From assembly GCF_047511655.1 (NCBI RefSeq), contig NC_133401.1, positions 18,225,501 to 18,289,500 of the forward strand: 64,000 nt of DNA, read 5' to 3'. Positions within the stretch are counted from its first letter, which is position 1. Every line of letters starts with the position of its first letter. Below, one piece after another: positions 1 through 10,014 of this stretch. Under the pieces are notes generated by a model that had not been told where the DNA came from, made no database searches, and saw only the letters and a list, made by a program, of their open reading frames with translations. This DNA is from Castor canadensis. Lineage: Eukaryota > Chordata > Mammalia > Rodentia > Castoridae. The position numbers and the translations under genes were made by a program.

Positions 1-307
1 TTCTGCCCTAAATAAATGTCTTCTAAGGAAATCACCTGGCACATTCTCAAACAAGTCACCCAAGTCAATGAACGAGACTTAGTCTTTGGGAATCCCACAC
101 TATCAGTTCCAAAACAAAAGACACAACAAATGAATGAGGTGCCAGACGGTGCAAAGGAAGATGCGTGTGCAAAGGCAGAGACGAGGCCTTGCAGACCCCA
201 AACCCGACTTGAGTTTTACAGATATGTATGTGTGACATACGGCGTGTCTCTGTGCCCACACCTCCCACCTCCTGGGACTGACTTTGTTTCCTGTTTTTTC
301 TTTTCTT

Positions 308-482
308 TTCTTTTTGTGGTACTGGAGTTTGAACTCATGGCCCTCATCTTGAGTCACTCCACCAGCTCTTTTTTGTGATGGGTTTTTTCAAGATAGGGTC
401 TCTGGAACTATTTGCCCAGGCTGGCTTCAAACCAAGATCCTCCTGATCTCTGCCTCCTGAGTAGCTAGGATTACAGACGTTT
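308..482 (-). repeat. Dimeric SINE (7SL/B1-like + ID-like)
   Basis: On + it reads as T-rich tail, complement of an ID-like right half (ends GGTTTGAACTC-like), then complement of a B1-like left half ending GGATTACAGAC. On its own strand the left half matches the 7SL-derived GGCTCAC..TGTAATCC pattern and the right half resembles a tRNA with a GTTCAAACCCC B box. This composite is the commonest element in the window and is called 'dimeric SINE' below. The ID-like half also occurs alone ('ID half'), as does the left half ('B1-like'). Confidence 0.8.
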
Positions 483-550
483 CCTGCTTTTCTGAATAAA
501 ACGTCCATCTTCTCATCTAACCAGACTTGTCCTTAAATTCTTTTCTGAGG

Positions 551-749
551 AGCTGGGCACCAGTGGCTCACACGTGTAATCCTAGCTACTCAGAACAGAT
601 ATTCAGGAGGATTGAGAGGAAAAAGTTCCAGACCCTATCTAGAAAAAACCCTTCACAAAAAAGGGCTGGTGGAGTGGCTCAAGGTGTAGGCTCTGAGTTC
701 AAACCCCAGCACCTCAAAATAAATAAATAAATAAATAAATAAATAAATT
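551..749 (+). repeat. Dimeric SINE with AAAT tail
   Basis: The left half starts near GGGCACCAGTGGCTCACA and the right half ends GTTCAAACCCCAGCACC. The tail has become an (AAAT)n microsatellite at 717-749. Confidence 0.85.
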
Positions 750-1190
750 CTTTTCTGTGATGATGTCACAAGTTTGGTGTCACGATTACAGCACCCCGTG
801 TCACAAGCTCAGCACCCCAGGCTGAGGAGGTTCATGCTTTCTGGGACCCTCCCTGAGTTTGAAGAAGTCCTGGTTTCAGTGACAATAGCACACACATTGT
901 TACACCTGGAGGCGACTGTGACACACAATAGCACAATTATACACGGACATAGACACACCATTGCTAACACACAGTAACCCAACCACACTCCCAGCGCTCA
1001 CTGAGGTGCATTTGGACTTGAAAATCCTAACACAGAACTCAGAGGCCCACACACACCATGGGGACACACTCAACAGAGACACTGTCACCCACTTATATGA
1101 GACACACAGTCTCCTATGCCTAGGCCCAAGGCATGCAGGACACAGACGTGGTCCTTGCCTTCTGGGACTCACATTCTAGTCAAGGAGACA
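750..1190. other. Unique stretch, no gene seen
   Basis: Rich in CACACA-type imperfect simple sequence on +, especially 890-1110. Short open frames on both strands have no recognisable domain or splice context. I see no gene here. Confidence 0.5.
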
Positions 1191-1194
1191 GACA

Positions 1195-1285
1195 AGATGG
1201 ACCCAGCACCCAGGAGGTTGCGTCAGGATCAAGAGTTCAAGGCCAGCTACAAAGTGAGACCCTTTCTCAAAAAAAAAAAAAAAAG
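1195..1285 (+). repeat. B1-like SINE fragment with A-tail
   Basis: Only the 3' part of a B1-like unit is present (GTTCAAGGCCAGCTAC then GTGAGACC..CTC), followed by poly(A) at 1269-1284. It is 5' truncated. Confidence 0.6.
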
Positions 1286-1927
1286 AAAAAGCCTATTTTG
1301 TGAGCTCATCCTGAGTGCCAGGAAGAATAGTAAAGGCAAGAAGAGGAAGGTACAATTGACGAGAGGAAGAGGAAGGGGAATTTGTAAATAGATCAGGAAA
1401 GGCAGCACCTAGTACTGGCTTCAGACCCTAAAAGACTGAATGGATGGTGATTGGCCCATTTTACAGATGGGTAAACAGGGGCACGAGTCAGTGGTGGTAA
1501 AGAGCATGGGTTTGAACTCAGCAGTATGGCTCTGAAGCCTGCCACCTTCCTATGGGCAAGATGGAGAGATGTAGGGCTGTGTGTGTGCGGGGAGAGACTT
1601 AAGGACACAGGAGGTTCTAAGGGGTGAAAGAGGCCAGGAATTCAGGGAGGCCAGGAGGCTCAGCCTCTCCTTCATCCCAGCCCCAGTGGGGATGCTGCTG
1701 TGGGCATTGTGCCCACCCTAGTGCTCCTGGAGAGTGATAAGACCTCTTCACAGAATGCAGGGTGCAGGTGAGGCTGGGTGGGAGTGGTTCTGTCTATAGA
1801 ATACTTTATTATGATTCTAATTTGCATTTTCCTAAACATTAATGATGTGGGGCCTCTTTTCACGATATAGCTTCTCTGATGAAAAGTCAATTTATTCGAA
1901 TCGTTGCCCTCTTCTCCTTTATCTTTG
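1286..1927. other. Unique stretch, no gene seen
   Basis: Purine-rich at 1315-1385. The rest looks like ordinary non-coding DNA with no repeat or exon that I recognise. Confidence 0.45.
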
Positions 1928-2056
1928 TTTTTGAGACAAAGTCAGCTTGGGCTCTAACTTTAGTATGTAGCTCAGGCTGGCCTGGAACTCATGACCCTCC
2001 TGGCCTCAGACTCCCAGGTGCTGGGATTACAGATGTGCAGCACCATGCCCAGCCTC
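1928..2056 (-). repeat. B1-like SINE
   Basis: The complement of a B1-like monomer: GAGACAAAG.., GGCTGGCCTGGAACTC, GTGCTGGGATTACAG and ATGCCCAGCC follow in the expected order for a reversed element. Confidence 0.8.
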
Positions 2057-2956
2057 CGTAGAGTTAATCTTTATTGGCTATCCCCAGCTCTTGTTCCAGA
2101 CGCTGTTCTAGTTCTTTCCGGGTATAGGAACGCACGTAACACTCACATTATCCCTAGAGGGAAGTACTATTTTCATATTGCTTGACACCCTGTACCCCGA
2201 CTTACAAATCACTCCCAAGTGGAAAAGGGCTTTGTCTATTTCTTCATGGCTGTATCCCGGGAACCCAGGGCTGCACGCGGGCACGCAGTGCATTCGTTAG
2301 AGTGACCGTCGCCTGCCCATCTTCCAGAGGGGGAAACTGAGGCCCAGAGAGACAGGTATCGCGTCCTACCCCCTCAATTCTGTTTGTCTGCTTCCAGCAT
2401 TTTCCAGGAACCCTTCCGCTGGGAGCCCACAGGAGGCTGCCAAAAGAGGAAGAAGGGACGGTCATCGGATGCGCTGTGGTCCAACTGCCGGGCTTTTATA
2501 AGGCAGCTGGACCTCCCCGGAATCCGCAGCTTCACGGTGTCGATCCTAGGATTCACCATGAATCCTTAAGGACTCTCCCGCTCGCCTCCCCTAGGGAGGA
2601 GGAGGCCCGAGTCCCTTGTGCCTCGATTTCCTCCGCGCCGCCCCTCCCAGCCCACGCGGCAGCGTAGCTAAGAGTCCCAGCCTAAGCCCTACGCCGCCCG
2701 GAGCAGCGGAGCGCTCCACCGCCCCGCGGGGCTGTACCATTCATTCCGGGGGGGGGGGACAGGGAAGGGACGCTCAGAGGGCTTGTCCAGTAACTCACTC
2801 TATCCAAGAAGTCCCTTAGCCCAACATAGGGATAATAATGAGACTTGCGTGGAGGGGTCGGGTTGCAGCCTCGGCCTCTCCCCTCCTCGCCTCAGAGTTT
2901 TGGTCCCAATCCATGATACCCCCTTAGCGTTGGTTCGCGCCGCGGGCCCAGCTTTG

Positions 2957-2968
2957 TGCGCACGGCCC
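2957..2968 (+). promoter_or_regulatory. Metal-response element (MTF-1 site)
   Basis: TGCGCACGGCCC fits the full 12-base MRE consensus TGCRCNCGGCCC at every defined position. It lies 79 bases before the SELENOW start codon. Metal-responsive MREs have been described in rodent selenoprotein W promoters (from memory), so the placement makes sense. Confidence 0.7.
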
Positions 2969-3046
2969 GGCGCTCACACCTCGCGCGTCGGCGGATCTCG
3001 GTGGGTTGTGGCGTCCGCTGTCCCGCGGATGCTGCGATCCCCAGCC

Positions 3047-3075
3047 ATGGCGCTCGCAATTCGAGTTGTGTATTG
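3047..3075 (+). CDS. SELENOW: SELENOW exon 1 coding part
   Basis: Starts at ATG in a CCAGCCATGG Kozak-like context and encodes MALAIRVVY plus two bases of Cys10. The donor GTAAGC follows at 3076. Confidence 0.95.
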
Positions 3076-6000
3076 GTAAGCACAGTGGCCAGAGGTCCTT
3101 CTCCGGGGCCATCCTCCGTGCCGGAGGCGGGGGCAGCCCGGGTTTTGTGAGGGGTGAGGGGGAAGGGGCCAGGAGTTCCTTGTAGGTGGCTGCGTGAGGC
3201 AGCGTCAGGACGTGGGGCGCAGGGTCCGCGACGCGGGTTTGTGACAAGCGCGACATTCTCGGGAGACGCGTGTGCGTCCGCTTTAAACACCCGACTCCGG
3301 GCTGGGGGAGGGGTGGGAACCGGTTTTTCGAGGTCTTCGCTTCCCAACACCCTGTTTTCCCTCCCCCAACCCCGAAGAGTCCCGGGTGAGGTCGCCTGGA
3401 GGGGACGCGGTCCCGGAATGAGCCTGTCCGTGTTTGGGAAAGACTTGGGTGTGCAGAGGCTGCGGTTTCCAGCTGCAGTGCTGACCTCGCTTGCGCCCGG
3501 CCCTGGGTTCCATCCCCAGCAACGCAAAAACAAAAATAAGACACCCCTCCCAAACCACCAAAAAACCAAAGAATTGCAGGGGGGCTAGTGGTGCAACGCA
3601 GAATAGAGCGATAGCCCATCTGTGAGGCCCAGCCCTGGGTGGGGCCGAGGGAATGAACAAAAGATTGAACGCATGCATTCCTCGCCATTGCCCAGTGGTG
3701 CTACCCACTCTTGGTCTCAGTTTCCCCATCTGTAGTACCGAATGGTTTGATCTTGAGTTCCCACCATGGAGTATTGTGTTAGCAGTAAGCATGTTTGCTC
3801 CAATTTCCTTGCTAGTGTTAGGAAGACAGGCGATTTTCTCTTTCTCTCTCTCTCTCTCTCTTTTTTTTTTTTTTTTTTTTTTTTGCGGTGCTGGGGTTTG
3901 AAATGGGGGTACACCTTGAGCCACTCCATAGGGTCTTGAGAACTATTTGCCCAGGCTGGGCAAATCCTCTGATCCTCCTGATCTCTGCCTCCTGAGTAGC
4001 AGGAGTTTTAGGCGTGAGCCACCAGCACCTGGCTTTCACTCCCTTTTTAATGGTTTTGTTTCCTTGCCATGCAGTAGCCCCTTAATAAATACCTATTCAG
4101 TGAATTTCTTGTTCCCGAAATCCCGTGAGGGAGGGGAATTCTAGCTCCATCTTACAAGTAAGGAAACTGAGGTTGGAAGCAGGCCACACTGCATAATTTG
4201 AACCAGGGCTTGCTGGCTGAACTGTCTTTGACACTGCCCTAGGCTCTGATCAGTTCCAGCTTTCAAAATGTCGCTGCTTGCGTGACATGTTGAGGCCCCC
4301 ATGAGGCCTGTGCACCAGATTCCAGCTCCAAAATGACTTGTGTGGGGGTTGGGAGGCTTGTATCTCATACCAGTCTGAAAGTGACAGGGTTTTTTTAAGA
4401 CACTCCTGGCTGCTGGTGGAGCTGGGTGGGGGGAGGGGCTGCACATTTATGCAGCCCTCATTCTAATTCTGTTCCTTTGGTTTCCTTCCCCTTGCCTTCT
4501 CTGTCTTGTCTTTGTGGTCACCTCACCGTTGTTCTGCCTCCCCCTTCTTGCTCTCGTGGGCCCCTCTTTTGAGGGTCTCTCACTGCCTCTGCTTTGTTGT
4601 CTGACCCTCTTTTTCTCTCTTCTCCCTCCCTCCTCCTCACCGGTATTGCCTGCCTTTTCCTTGGACCCATGCTGTCCTGGACCATCAACTGCCCTTGTCT
4701 ACTCCCACCAGTGGCGCTTGAGGCTACAAGCCCAAGGTAAGCCTGTGGCATTGGAGGTGGGGAGCATGGGGGGGAGGGGTGCTAACCATGCCCAGTTATG
4801 ACTCCCGGTCTTGCTTTCAGTATCTTCAGCTCAAGAAGAAGCTAGAAGATGAGTTCCCCGGGTGCCTGGACATTGTGAGTCTCAGAAGACAGTTAAATGG
4901 GCCCTTTGTCTGTCCCGTGGGTCTGGGGAGCAGTGGGAGAGGGTTAAGTCAGCTCTGCCCCCTTCACCTATTCTTCATTCTCTGGGAAGGGGTGGGTGTT
5001 CCCAAGAGAACATCTCAGCCCCTCCCCAAATCCTCCCCCTCTCCTTAGTGTGGTGAGGGGACTCCCCAGGTCACTGGGTTCTTTGAAGTGATGGTAGCCG
5101 GGAAGCTGATTCACTCCAAGAAGGTAAGTTTGTGTCCACTTTGTCGGGGGGTCTGTGTGGAGTTGGGGCTGAGGTTGGTGTTGGGATTCCTGTCTTACTC
5201 ATCCTCCCTCCCCAGAAAGGCGATGGCTATGTGGACACTGAGAGCAAGTTTCTGAAGTTGGTGGCTGCCATCAAGGCCGCCCTGGCCCAGGGCTAGTGAG
5301 TCCTGAAGGCAGAGGTGAGGAGCCACCAAGGAGGGGTGCCATCCCTTGGATCTCCCAGCACCCCATGCATGGAGCCCCTGGCCTAGGGTGAAGTCTGGGA
5401 GATGGGAGGTATAGGGTGACACCTGAGGTGGTGCTGGGGACAGGGAGCCAGTACTCCTGGTTCGGGAATGAAAGGTGCTGAAGAGACAGGCAGTTTGGCG
5501 TCTGGCTCTTTGTCCCTTTGCCAGGAAACAATTCCCAGCCCAGTGGGCCGTAACAACTTGAATGTCAGCTCAAGTCCCAATGTGTTCAAGACAGAATTCC
5601 TGTGCTCAGTTCTCCCAAATAGATCACTAATTATCACAGGTCACTAATTATCTGAGGTAATTTCTCCTAGAAAGTTCTAGGAATTTACTTAAACTGACTC
5701 ACAAACACTGCAGAAATACTTTAGAACGGCCTCTCGGCCTAACACTAGCAAGGATCACCTATCTCTGCACTGACCTACAATGGGCCCTCAGCGCCCATCG
5801 CCCTAATCTGGTACCCCTGCCCAGAACTGCACACAGCTCCTAAACACTAGAATTGATAAGTAGTCCTTGGACTGACTTCTAGTTACGTTCCCCAGTTACT
5901 TGTGTACTCTGAACCAAGGACTAGTTTCCAGCCCATTCTAGGACTTTCTTTTTTTGTTTTTTGGTGGGACTGGGGCTTGAACTCAGGGCTTTCACACTTG

Positions 6001-7886
6001 CAAAGCAGACACTCTACCACTTGAGCCACACCTCCATTCTGCTGTCTTGCCTCATGTGCAGGTCTAAAATGAAGCAAATTGCCTCCCCCACCCCCAATCA
6101 CATCACTTCAAAGCTATGTCAGCCAACTGAATCCTGGATAGTCACTGTCAGGAAGGTAGGGGTGGATGCAGAGTGAAGTGGAGCCCATCCTGGTGCTATT
6201 GTATGCCCTCAAAAACTCACCCCATGGGGCTGGAGGAGTGGCTCAAGTGGTAGAGCACTTGCCTAGCAAGTGTGAAGCCCTGAGTTCAAACCCCATTGCT
6301 GCCAAAAAAAATAAAAAAATAACTCACCCCTGTCTAAGCCAGCCCAGTTACTTAGTTATCAGGGAGCTCCGTTAATGGATGATGTTATCCAACATAAGCA
6401 GAAATGGGATTTATATAAGAACTGAGGTGGCCATGGTGGTGCACACCTTAAGTCTAGCTGCTCGGGAGGCAGAGGTAGAATCTTCAGTTCAAGACCAGCC
6501 CAGGCAAAAGTATCTTATTTCTTTTATGTGTACTGGGGTTTGAACTCAGGGTCTACACCTTGAGCCACTCCACCAGCCCTATTTGTGAAGGTTTTTTTGA
6601 GATAAGGTCTGTTGAACTATTTGCCAGGGCTGGCTTTGAACCTCAATCCTCCTGAACTCTGCCTCCTGAGTAGCTAGGATTATAGGTGTGAGCCACTGGC
6701 GCCCGGCTTGGGCAAAGGTATCTTGAAAACAAAATAGAAGGACTGGTGTGTGACTCAAGGCGTAGAGCACTTGCCTAGCAACTTTGAGGGTCCTGGGTTC
6801 CATCAGCCCTCAAAAAAAAAAATTGTGTAGACAAGATAAAAGAGTGATTCTTGTTTGCTTCAGGGTTTTGTTTCGGGTTTTTGGTGCTGGGGATAGACCC
6901 CAGGGGCTAGCACATTTGAAGCCTGCACACTACCACTGAGCTCCACCCTGTTTGCTTATTTGGTGGCTGTGTTTCAAGGGTGTCCCTGTGTCTGGTGCCC
7001 AGCAGTTTGCTGGAGGGTCTAAACTCAGTAGAGCTGTCACACTTGTGGTCACAGTTTATTGTTGAAAAGGCATAGCATAACGGAGGGTCAACCAGGGAAG
7101 AGAAGTGTGGGGCAAAGGTCAGGAGACACAAGCAGGAGCCTCTGGTCACTTTCAGGGAGTGCTGCACACTGATAATTTTCCTGGCAATCCTGTGCCCATG
7201 GGTACTAACTGTTGTAAACTGGAGCAGCCTGTGGGAGCCGTGGTGGGCAGGGATTTTTTTGGAGACTGGTCATGTAGATAGGCCCATGCCCGCCCTCACA
7301 AGTCAGTATTAGACTTTGTGCATGGCCCAAGGCCCCAGGCCAGCCAAGATGTCCCAAGCTTGGGGGTCCTTCCCAGGAGCTGGCAAGGGCCAGACCCTTT
7401 TCTACTGCACTGCCAGTGAGGCACCCAGCCTGTGACTTGCCAAGAGGTCTAGGTGGCAGTGGTGGAAATGGTTTTGCTGTGGTACTGCTTTTTTTTTTTT
7501 TTTTTGGTGGCAATGGGGTTTGAACTCAGGGCCTCACACGTACTAGCCAGGCGCACTTGAGCCATTCTGCCAGTCCTGTTTTGTGATGGTTATTTTTGAG
7601 ATAGAGTCTTGGGAACTACTTCCCAGGGCTGTTTTTGAACCTGCAGTCCTTCTGATCTCTGCTTCATGAGTTGCTAGGATTATAGGCGTGAGTCACTGGT
7701 GTTCAGCAACACTGCTTTCTGTAAGACTGGCTGATGGCCGCCCATCAACACAGACATCCATAGTCTTTTTGTAAACTTGACTGAGAACTAGGTTTTAGCC
7801 CAAGAGTGATAGAACTCTCACCTGGCACAATCCATTTTTCTTCCATCTGCCCTTCCTTGCTCTTCTGATTGACATGTCTCTCCAGG
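3047..7886 (+). CDS. SELENOW: Selenoprotein W, complete, six exons
   Basis: Encodes the 87-residue selenoprotein W, a small thioredoxin-fold redox protein of the cytosol. The CDS joins 3047-3075, 4712-4736, 4821-4874, 5049-5123, 5216-5295 and the first base of exon 6 (7886), all with GT/AG boundaries. The redox motif is CxxU: Cys10, Gly, Ala, then Sec13 read from the in-frame TGA at 4719-4721. The length equals the human protein. From Tyr19 onward ([14 protein letters not shown]..) it is nearly identical to human; small changes include Ile5, Pro17 and Cys33. The stop is split: exon 5 ends TA and exon 6 starts G. An automated caller that treats TGA as stop would end the protein after 12 residues. 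The gene is intact, and the SECIS needed for recoding is present in exon 6. Confidence 0.97.
3495..3535 (+). repeat. ID-half SINE 3' fragment
   Basis: CCTGGGTTCCATCCCCAGCAACGC followed by an A-rich tail is the 3' end of an ID-type SINE. The 5' part is absent or too diverged. It lies in SELENOW intron 1. Confidence 0.5.
3842..4034 (-). repeat. Dimeric SINE with CT/T tail
   Basis: Inserted in reverse in SELENOW intron 1. Its tail on + is a (CT)n tract (3842-3861) next to about 24 T. The right half is shortened and the left half ends TAGGCGTGAGCCACC. Confidence 0.8.
4035..4711 (+). other. SELENOW intron 1, 3' part
   Basis: Unique intronic DNA. It ends in a long pyrimidine-rich stretch (4470-4660) and the acceptor CCACCAG at 4705-4711. 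No other feature is recognised. Confidence 0.7.
4712..4736 (+). CDS. SELENOW: SELENOW exon 2 (carries the Sec codon)
   Basis: A 25-base exon between acceptor CAG and donor GTAAGC. It completes Cys10, then encodes Gly-Ala-Sec-Gly-Tyr-Lys-Pro-Lys. Its size and phase agree with the human gene. Confidence 0.95.
4719..4721 (+). other. SELENOW: In-frame TGA, selenocysteine 13
   Basis: The TGA lies in frame between Ala12 and Gly14, exactly where selenoprotein W has its catalytic selenocysteine. The open frame continues for 74 conserved codons and a SECIS is present downstream, so it is read as Sec and not as a nonsense mutation. Confidence 0.97.
4821..4874 (+). CDS. SELENOW: SELENOW exon 3
   Basis: 54 bases, 18 codons from Tyr19 to Ile36. 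Acceptor TTTCAG and donor GTGAGT. It carries the lysine-rich helix following the redox loop. Confidence 0.96.
5049..5123 (+). CDS. SELENOW: SELENOW exon 4
   Basis: 75 bases, 25 codons beginning with conserved Cys37 and ending in Lys-Lys. Acceptor CCTTAG and donor GTAAGT. Confidence 0.96.
5216..5295 (+). CDS. SELENOW: SELENOW exon 5
   Basis: Encodes the last 26 residues (ending ALAQG) and the first two bases of the stop. CTA followed by GTGAGT gives a good donor. Splicing to exon 6, which starts with G, restores TAG. Confidence 0.93.
5948..6042 (-). repeat. ID-half SINE
   Basis: T-rich tail, GGGACTGGGGCTTGAACTC and CTCTACCACTTGAGCCACACC mark a reversed ID half. Confidence 0.8.
6227..6322 (+). 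repeat. ID-half SINE
   Basis: A clean ID half from GGCTGGAGGAGTGGCTCAAG through GAGTTCAAACCCCATTGC to an A-rich tail. Confidence 0.85.
6424..6822. repeat. Nested SINEs: + element split by - element
   Basis: A + dimeric SINE (6424-6515 and 6711-6822) is interrupted by a reversed SINE at about 6517-6710. GGCAAAAGTATCTT before the insert and GGCAAAGGTATCTT after it are the target-site duplication, with one mismatch. Confidence 0.8.
6872..6955 (-). repeat. ID-half SINE, diverged
   Basis: TTGGTGCTGGGGATAGACCCC and CTACCACTGAGCTCCACCC mark a reversed ID element of the older 'GGGATNGAACCC' type. Confidence 0.65.
7488..7704 (-). repeat. Dimeric SINE
   Basis: Reversed element: T17 tail, GGCAATGGGGTTTGAACTC, ACTTGAGCCATTCTGCC, then the left half ending AGGCGTGAGTCACTGG. 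It is the last SINE before SELENOW exon 6. Confidence 0.85.
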
Positions 7887-7919
7887 TCCAGGGACCTTGG
7901 CCCCGCCCCCTCGGCAGAC

Positions 7920-7978
7920 GCTTCATGACAGGAAGGACTGAAATGTCTCCAGGACTCCTGGTCTTTCCTTGATGTTCT
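7920..7978 (+). promoter_or_regulatory. SELENOW: SECIS element of SELENOW
   Basis: The eukaryotic SECIS core is complete: 5' ATGA at 7925-7928, a 9-bp helix (AGGAAGGAC at 7930-7938 against GTCTTTCCT at 7961-7969), an unpaired AAA at 7941-7943 in the apical region, and the partner TGAT at 7970-7973 forming the non-Watson-Crick quartet. A small GTC/GAC mini-stem above the AA suggests a form II-like apex. SBP2 and the Sec-specific elongation factor bind such hairpins to recode UGA. Confidence 0.93.
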
Positions 7979-8179
7979 GCGGCCACCGGGTGGGGCAGAG
8001 ATCGACGTCCCTGGGCTTTGCCTGTGCATGGGAGTGTGCGTATCCCCGGAATCCACCGTTGCTCGCTGCCCCCACCTTTCCCCGCCTCTCCCTGCATTCC
8101 CTGTGTCACCCTCCCTGTTGGGCTTCCTTCTGTGAGGGGTCAGGCCATTTGCTGCACCAGAGGCAATGGTTCACATTTG

Positions 8180-8185
8180 AATAAA
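8180..8185 (+). terminator. SELENOW: SELENOW polyadenylation signal AATAAA
   Basis: A canonical hexamer about 295 bases into exon 6, followed by a GT-rich stretch (GTTAGTTGCAGTGTG) that fits a downstream element. Confidence 0.8.
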
Positions 8186-8374
8186 TGTTGGATGCGTTTA
8201 ACCTGTGTTAGTTGCAGTGTGTCCTGTCCTACTGAGGCCCCTTCAGTCCCCAGTCCCTTCGCTAATGGGGCCACACTTTACAGTAACTCCAAGGTTATGC
8301 CAGAAAGGGAATGGGTGCCACGTGGTATTAATTGTTTGGAGGGAGTGTTGTTGGTTTTCTGAAGCAGGATCCTC

Positions 8375-9045
8375 TGTCTCTTTCTTCCCAGTGCTGGGAT
8401 TACTGGTGTGCACCACCATACCCAGCTGTCCACTTGTAATGACATCAGTCAGACTGGATTAGGGCCCACTCTCATGACCTCGTTTAACCCACTTATTTAC
8501 TTTTTTTTTCTTTTTCTATTTTTAATTTTTGCAGTACTGAGGCTTGAAGTCGGCCTCACGCTTGCTATGCAGTTACTCTACCACTAGAGCCACTCCACCA
8601 GCCCCACCCATTTCTGAGGAGACAAGACTAGACCTCTGTTACGAGACAAATCACAGACCCTTCATGGGCAAACAGGTCAACCAAGCCCTGTTTTGCTGAA
8701 AATGTTCTTGAATTTCTCTGGTTTTCTTTTTTCTTTTTTTTGGAACTGGGATTGAACTCAGCCTTTTACTTGCTAGGCAGGTGCTCTACCATTTGAGCCA
8801 CACCCTCAGCTCTTTTTGCTTCGTTTTTTTTTTTTTAACTAGGGTCACACATTTTTCCCTCTTGACTTTTTGCCTGTCTGGCCCCAAACCATGATCCTCT
8901 CTATCTCTACTTCTGGAGTGACAGGGATTACAGGTGTGAGCCACAACACCCAGCTTTTCTGTTTTTCCAGTACTAGGGATGGAACCTTGTGCCTCAACCA
9001 TACTAGGTGAGCATTCTGTCACTCAGCCACATCCCCAGCACTGTT
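8375..9045 (-). repeat. Cluster of reversed SINEs
   Basis: B1-like fragment at 8385-8430, ID half at 8500-8608, dimeric SINE at about 8728-8957, and an older ID element at 8958-9045 (GTACTAGGGATGGAACC..CAGCCACATCCCCAGC). All are in reverse orientation. 8431-8499 and 8609-8727 are unique. Confidence 0.75.
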
Positions 9046-9680
9046 TATGTCATATGTAACAGATCTGGAAGGTTGTTTCCAGGTTGTTCCAGATGGCTGT
9101 ATGTTATGTTTATATTAGCATTAAAAGTATGAATATATACAGAGTTACAACAGCTGTGAGTCAGGGTTGGGCTGTGGGTGGTTAGCAGGCCAAGGTTGAG
9201 GTGTCTCAGGACATTTGTAGAGCTTCCTGGACTACCCTCCAGCGTGAAGTGGGCCCCTGATTCCTGTGCATGAGAAAAACACTAGAGAAAAACAAGGAAG
9301 GTTCTAGATGGTGCAAAAGTAGACTGAATATCAGCTAGGCCTGTTATTTCCCCTCTTATCTTTCCCCTTTACACCCCCTTCAACTAGTAGCTATTTGGAC
9401 TTCCTCACTTCTTCACTTTGGGTTTGACCATGTGACTAGCATTGGCCAATCAAACGAGGAAGAAGTATGGGTGTGTCAGTTGTTAGCTCGTAGAGATCTC
9501 AAGTTTCTACTTGTCCTCTGTTTCTGCACCAGAAGGCTACATTCCTGATCACCTGCTGGTCCCAGTGAAGTATGAGAGACACAGGGCTCAGAGCTGCCCC
9601 AGCCTGACAGAGCTAACAACCCAACCCACAGCAGAGGTACTTCCCCTGTGAACTATGAACAAGCCCAGGCGTAGCCCAGC
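9046..9680. other. Unique stretch before the provirus
   Basis: No gene, SINE or exon recognised. A CCAAT-type sequence (GGCCAATCA) lies near 9444, but no promoter context supports it. The provirus target CAAG is at its end. Confidence 0.5.
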
Positions 9681-9684
9681 CAAG

Positions 9685-10014
9685 TGAGAGACTGAAGGAC
9701 AGACCACAGGAGGTCAAGGAGATACTTTTCCTCCCTAGGAAACGCCTGTTTGTACCTGAAAGGCATCTCTGCCTTCAGGCAATGCAAAATAGGCTATAAA
9801 ACCCACTCCCCACCCTGACCCACAGGATCACTGGTTTCCGGGTCCCCCTGCATTCCCCAATATGCAGTCTTTCTCTTCTCTTTTCTCCAACTAAATTCAC
9901 TACAAATAAAATCTTTCCAACCTCTGCTGTTAGAGTCTGTCTGTGCTTTCATTCTTAGAGCAGGCTCAAGAACCCTGAGCACCTGAAATTCCTGCTTCTG
10001 TCATCCATGCATCA
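9685..10014 (+). repeat. Provirus 5' LTR
   Basis: Starts TG and ends CA, 330 bases. TATA-like CTATAAA at 9794-9800 and AATAAA at 9905-9910 define U3, R and U5. It pairs with the 3' copy; 9850-10000 is almost identical between the two and the U3 part is more diverged. Confidence 0.93.

Larger units (their letters stand above)
2450..3420 (+). promoter_or_regulatory. SELENOW: CpG-rich SELENOW promoter and first exon
   Basis: The stretch is GC-rich with many CpGs and ends in the first coding exon at 3047-3075. It includes a run of ten G (2747-2756), a TTTTATAAGG sequence near 2495 and a metal-response element at 2957-2968. Long antisense open frames (up to 254 codons at 2924-3688) are expected in GC-rich DNA and are not taken as genes. 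The transcription start is not visible directly. The region just upstream of 3047 is the natural 5'UTR. Confidence 0.75.
5302..7885 (+). other. SELENOW intron 5
   Basis: A 2.6-kb intron. The 5' 640 bases (to 5947) are unique with nothing recognised. The rest is mostly SINE (listed separately) except about 6960-7480, which is unique. The acceptor is CTCTCCAG at 7878-7885. Confidence 0.85.
7886..8205 (+). other. SELENOW: SELENOW exon 6: stop base, 3'UTR, SECIS
   Basis: Begins GTCCAGGGACC after a pyrimidine-rich acceptor; the first G completes the TAG stop. The exon holds the SECIS element (7920-7978) and a canonical AATAAA at 8180-8185. Its end is inferred at about 15-25 bases past the signal. 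Confidence 0.85.

Noticed and set aside
527-730. Many 60-100-codon frames containing SINE-encoded peptides throughout the window
   Set aside because: They are translations of B1-like and ID-like SINEs and recur wherever those repeats occur.
2924-3688. Long antisense open frames (up to 254 codons) over the SELENOW promoter
   Set aside because: They lie in GC-rich CpG-island DNA where stops are rare, cross a known exon in the other direction and show no domain.
4719-4721. Premature stop in selenoprotein W
   Set aside because: Position, CxxU context and a complete SECIS show it is a selenocysteine codon.
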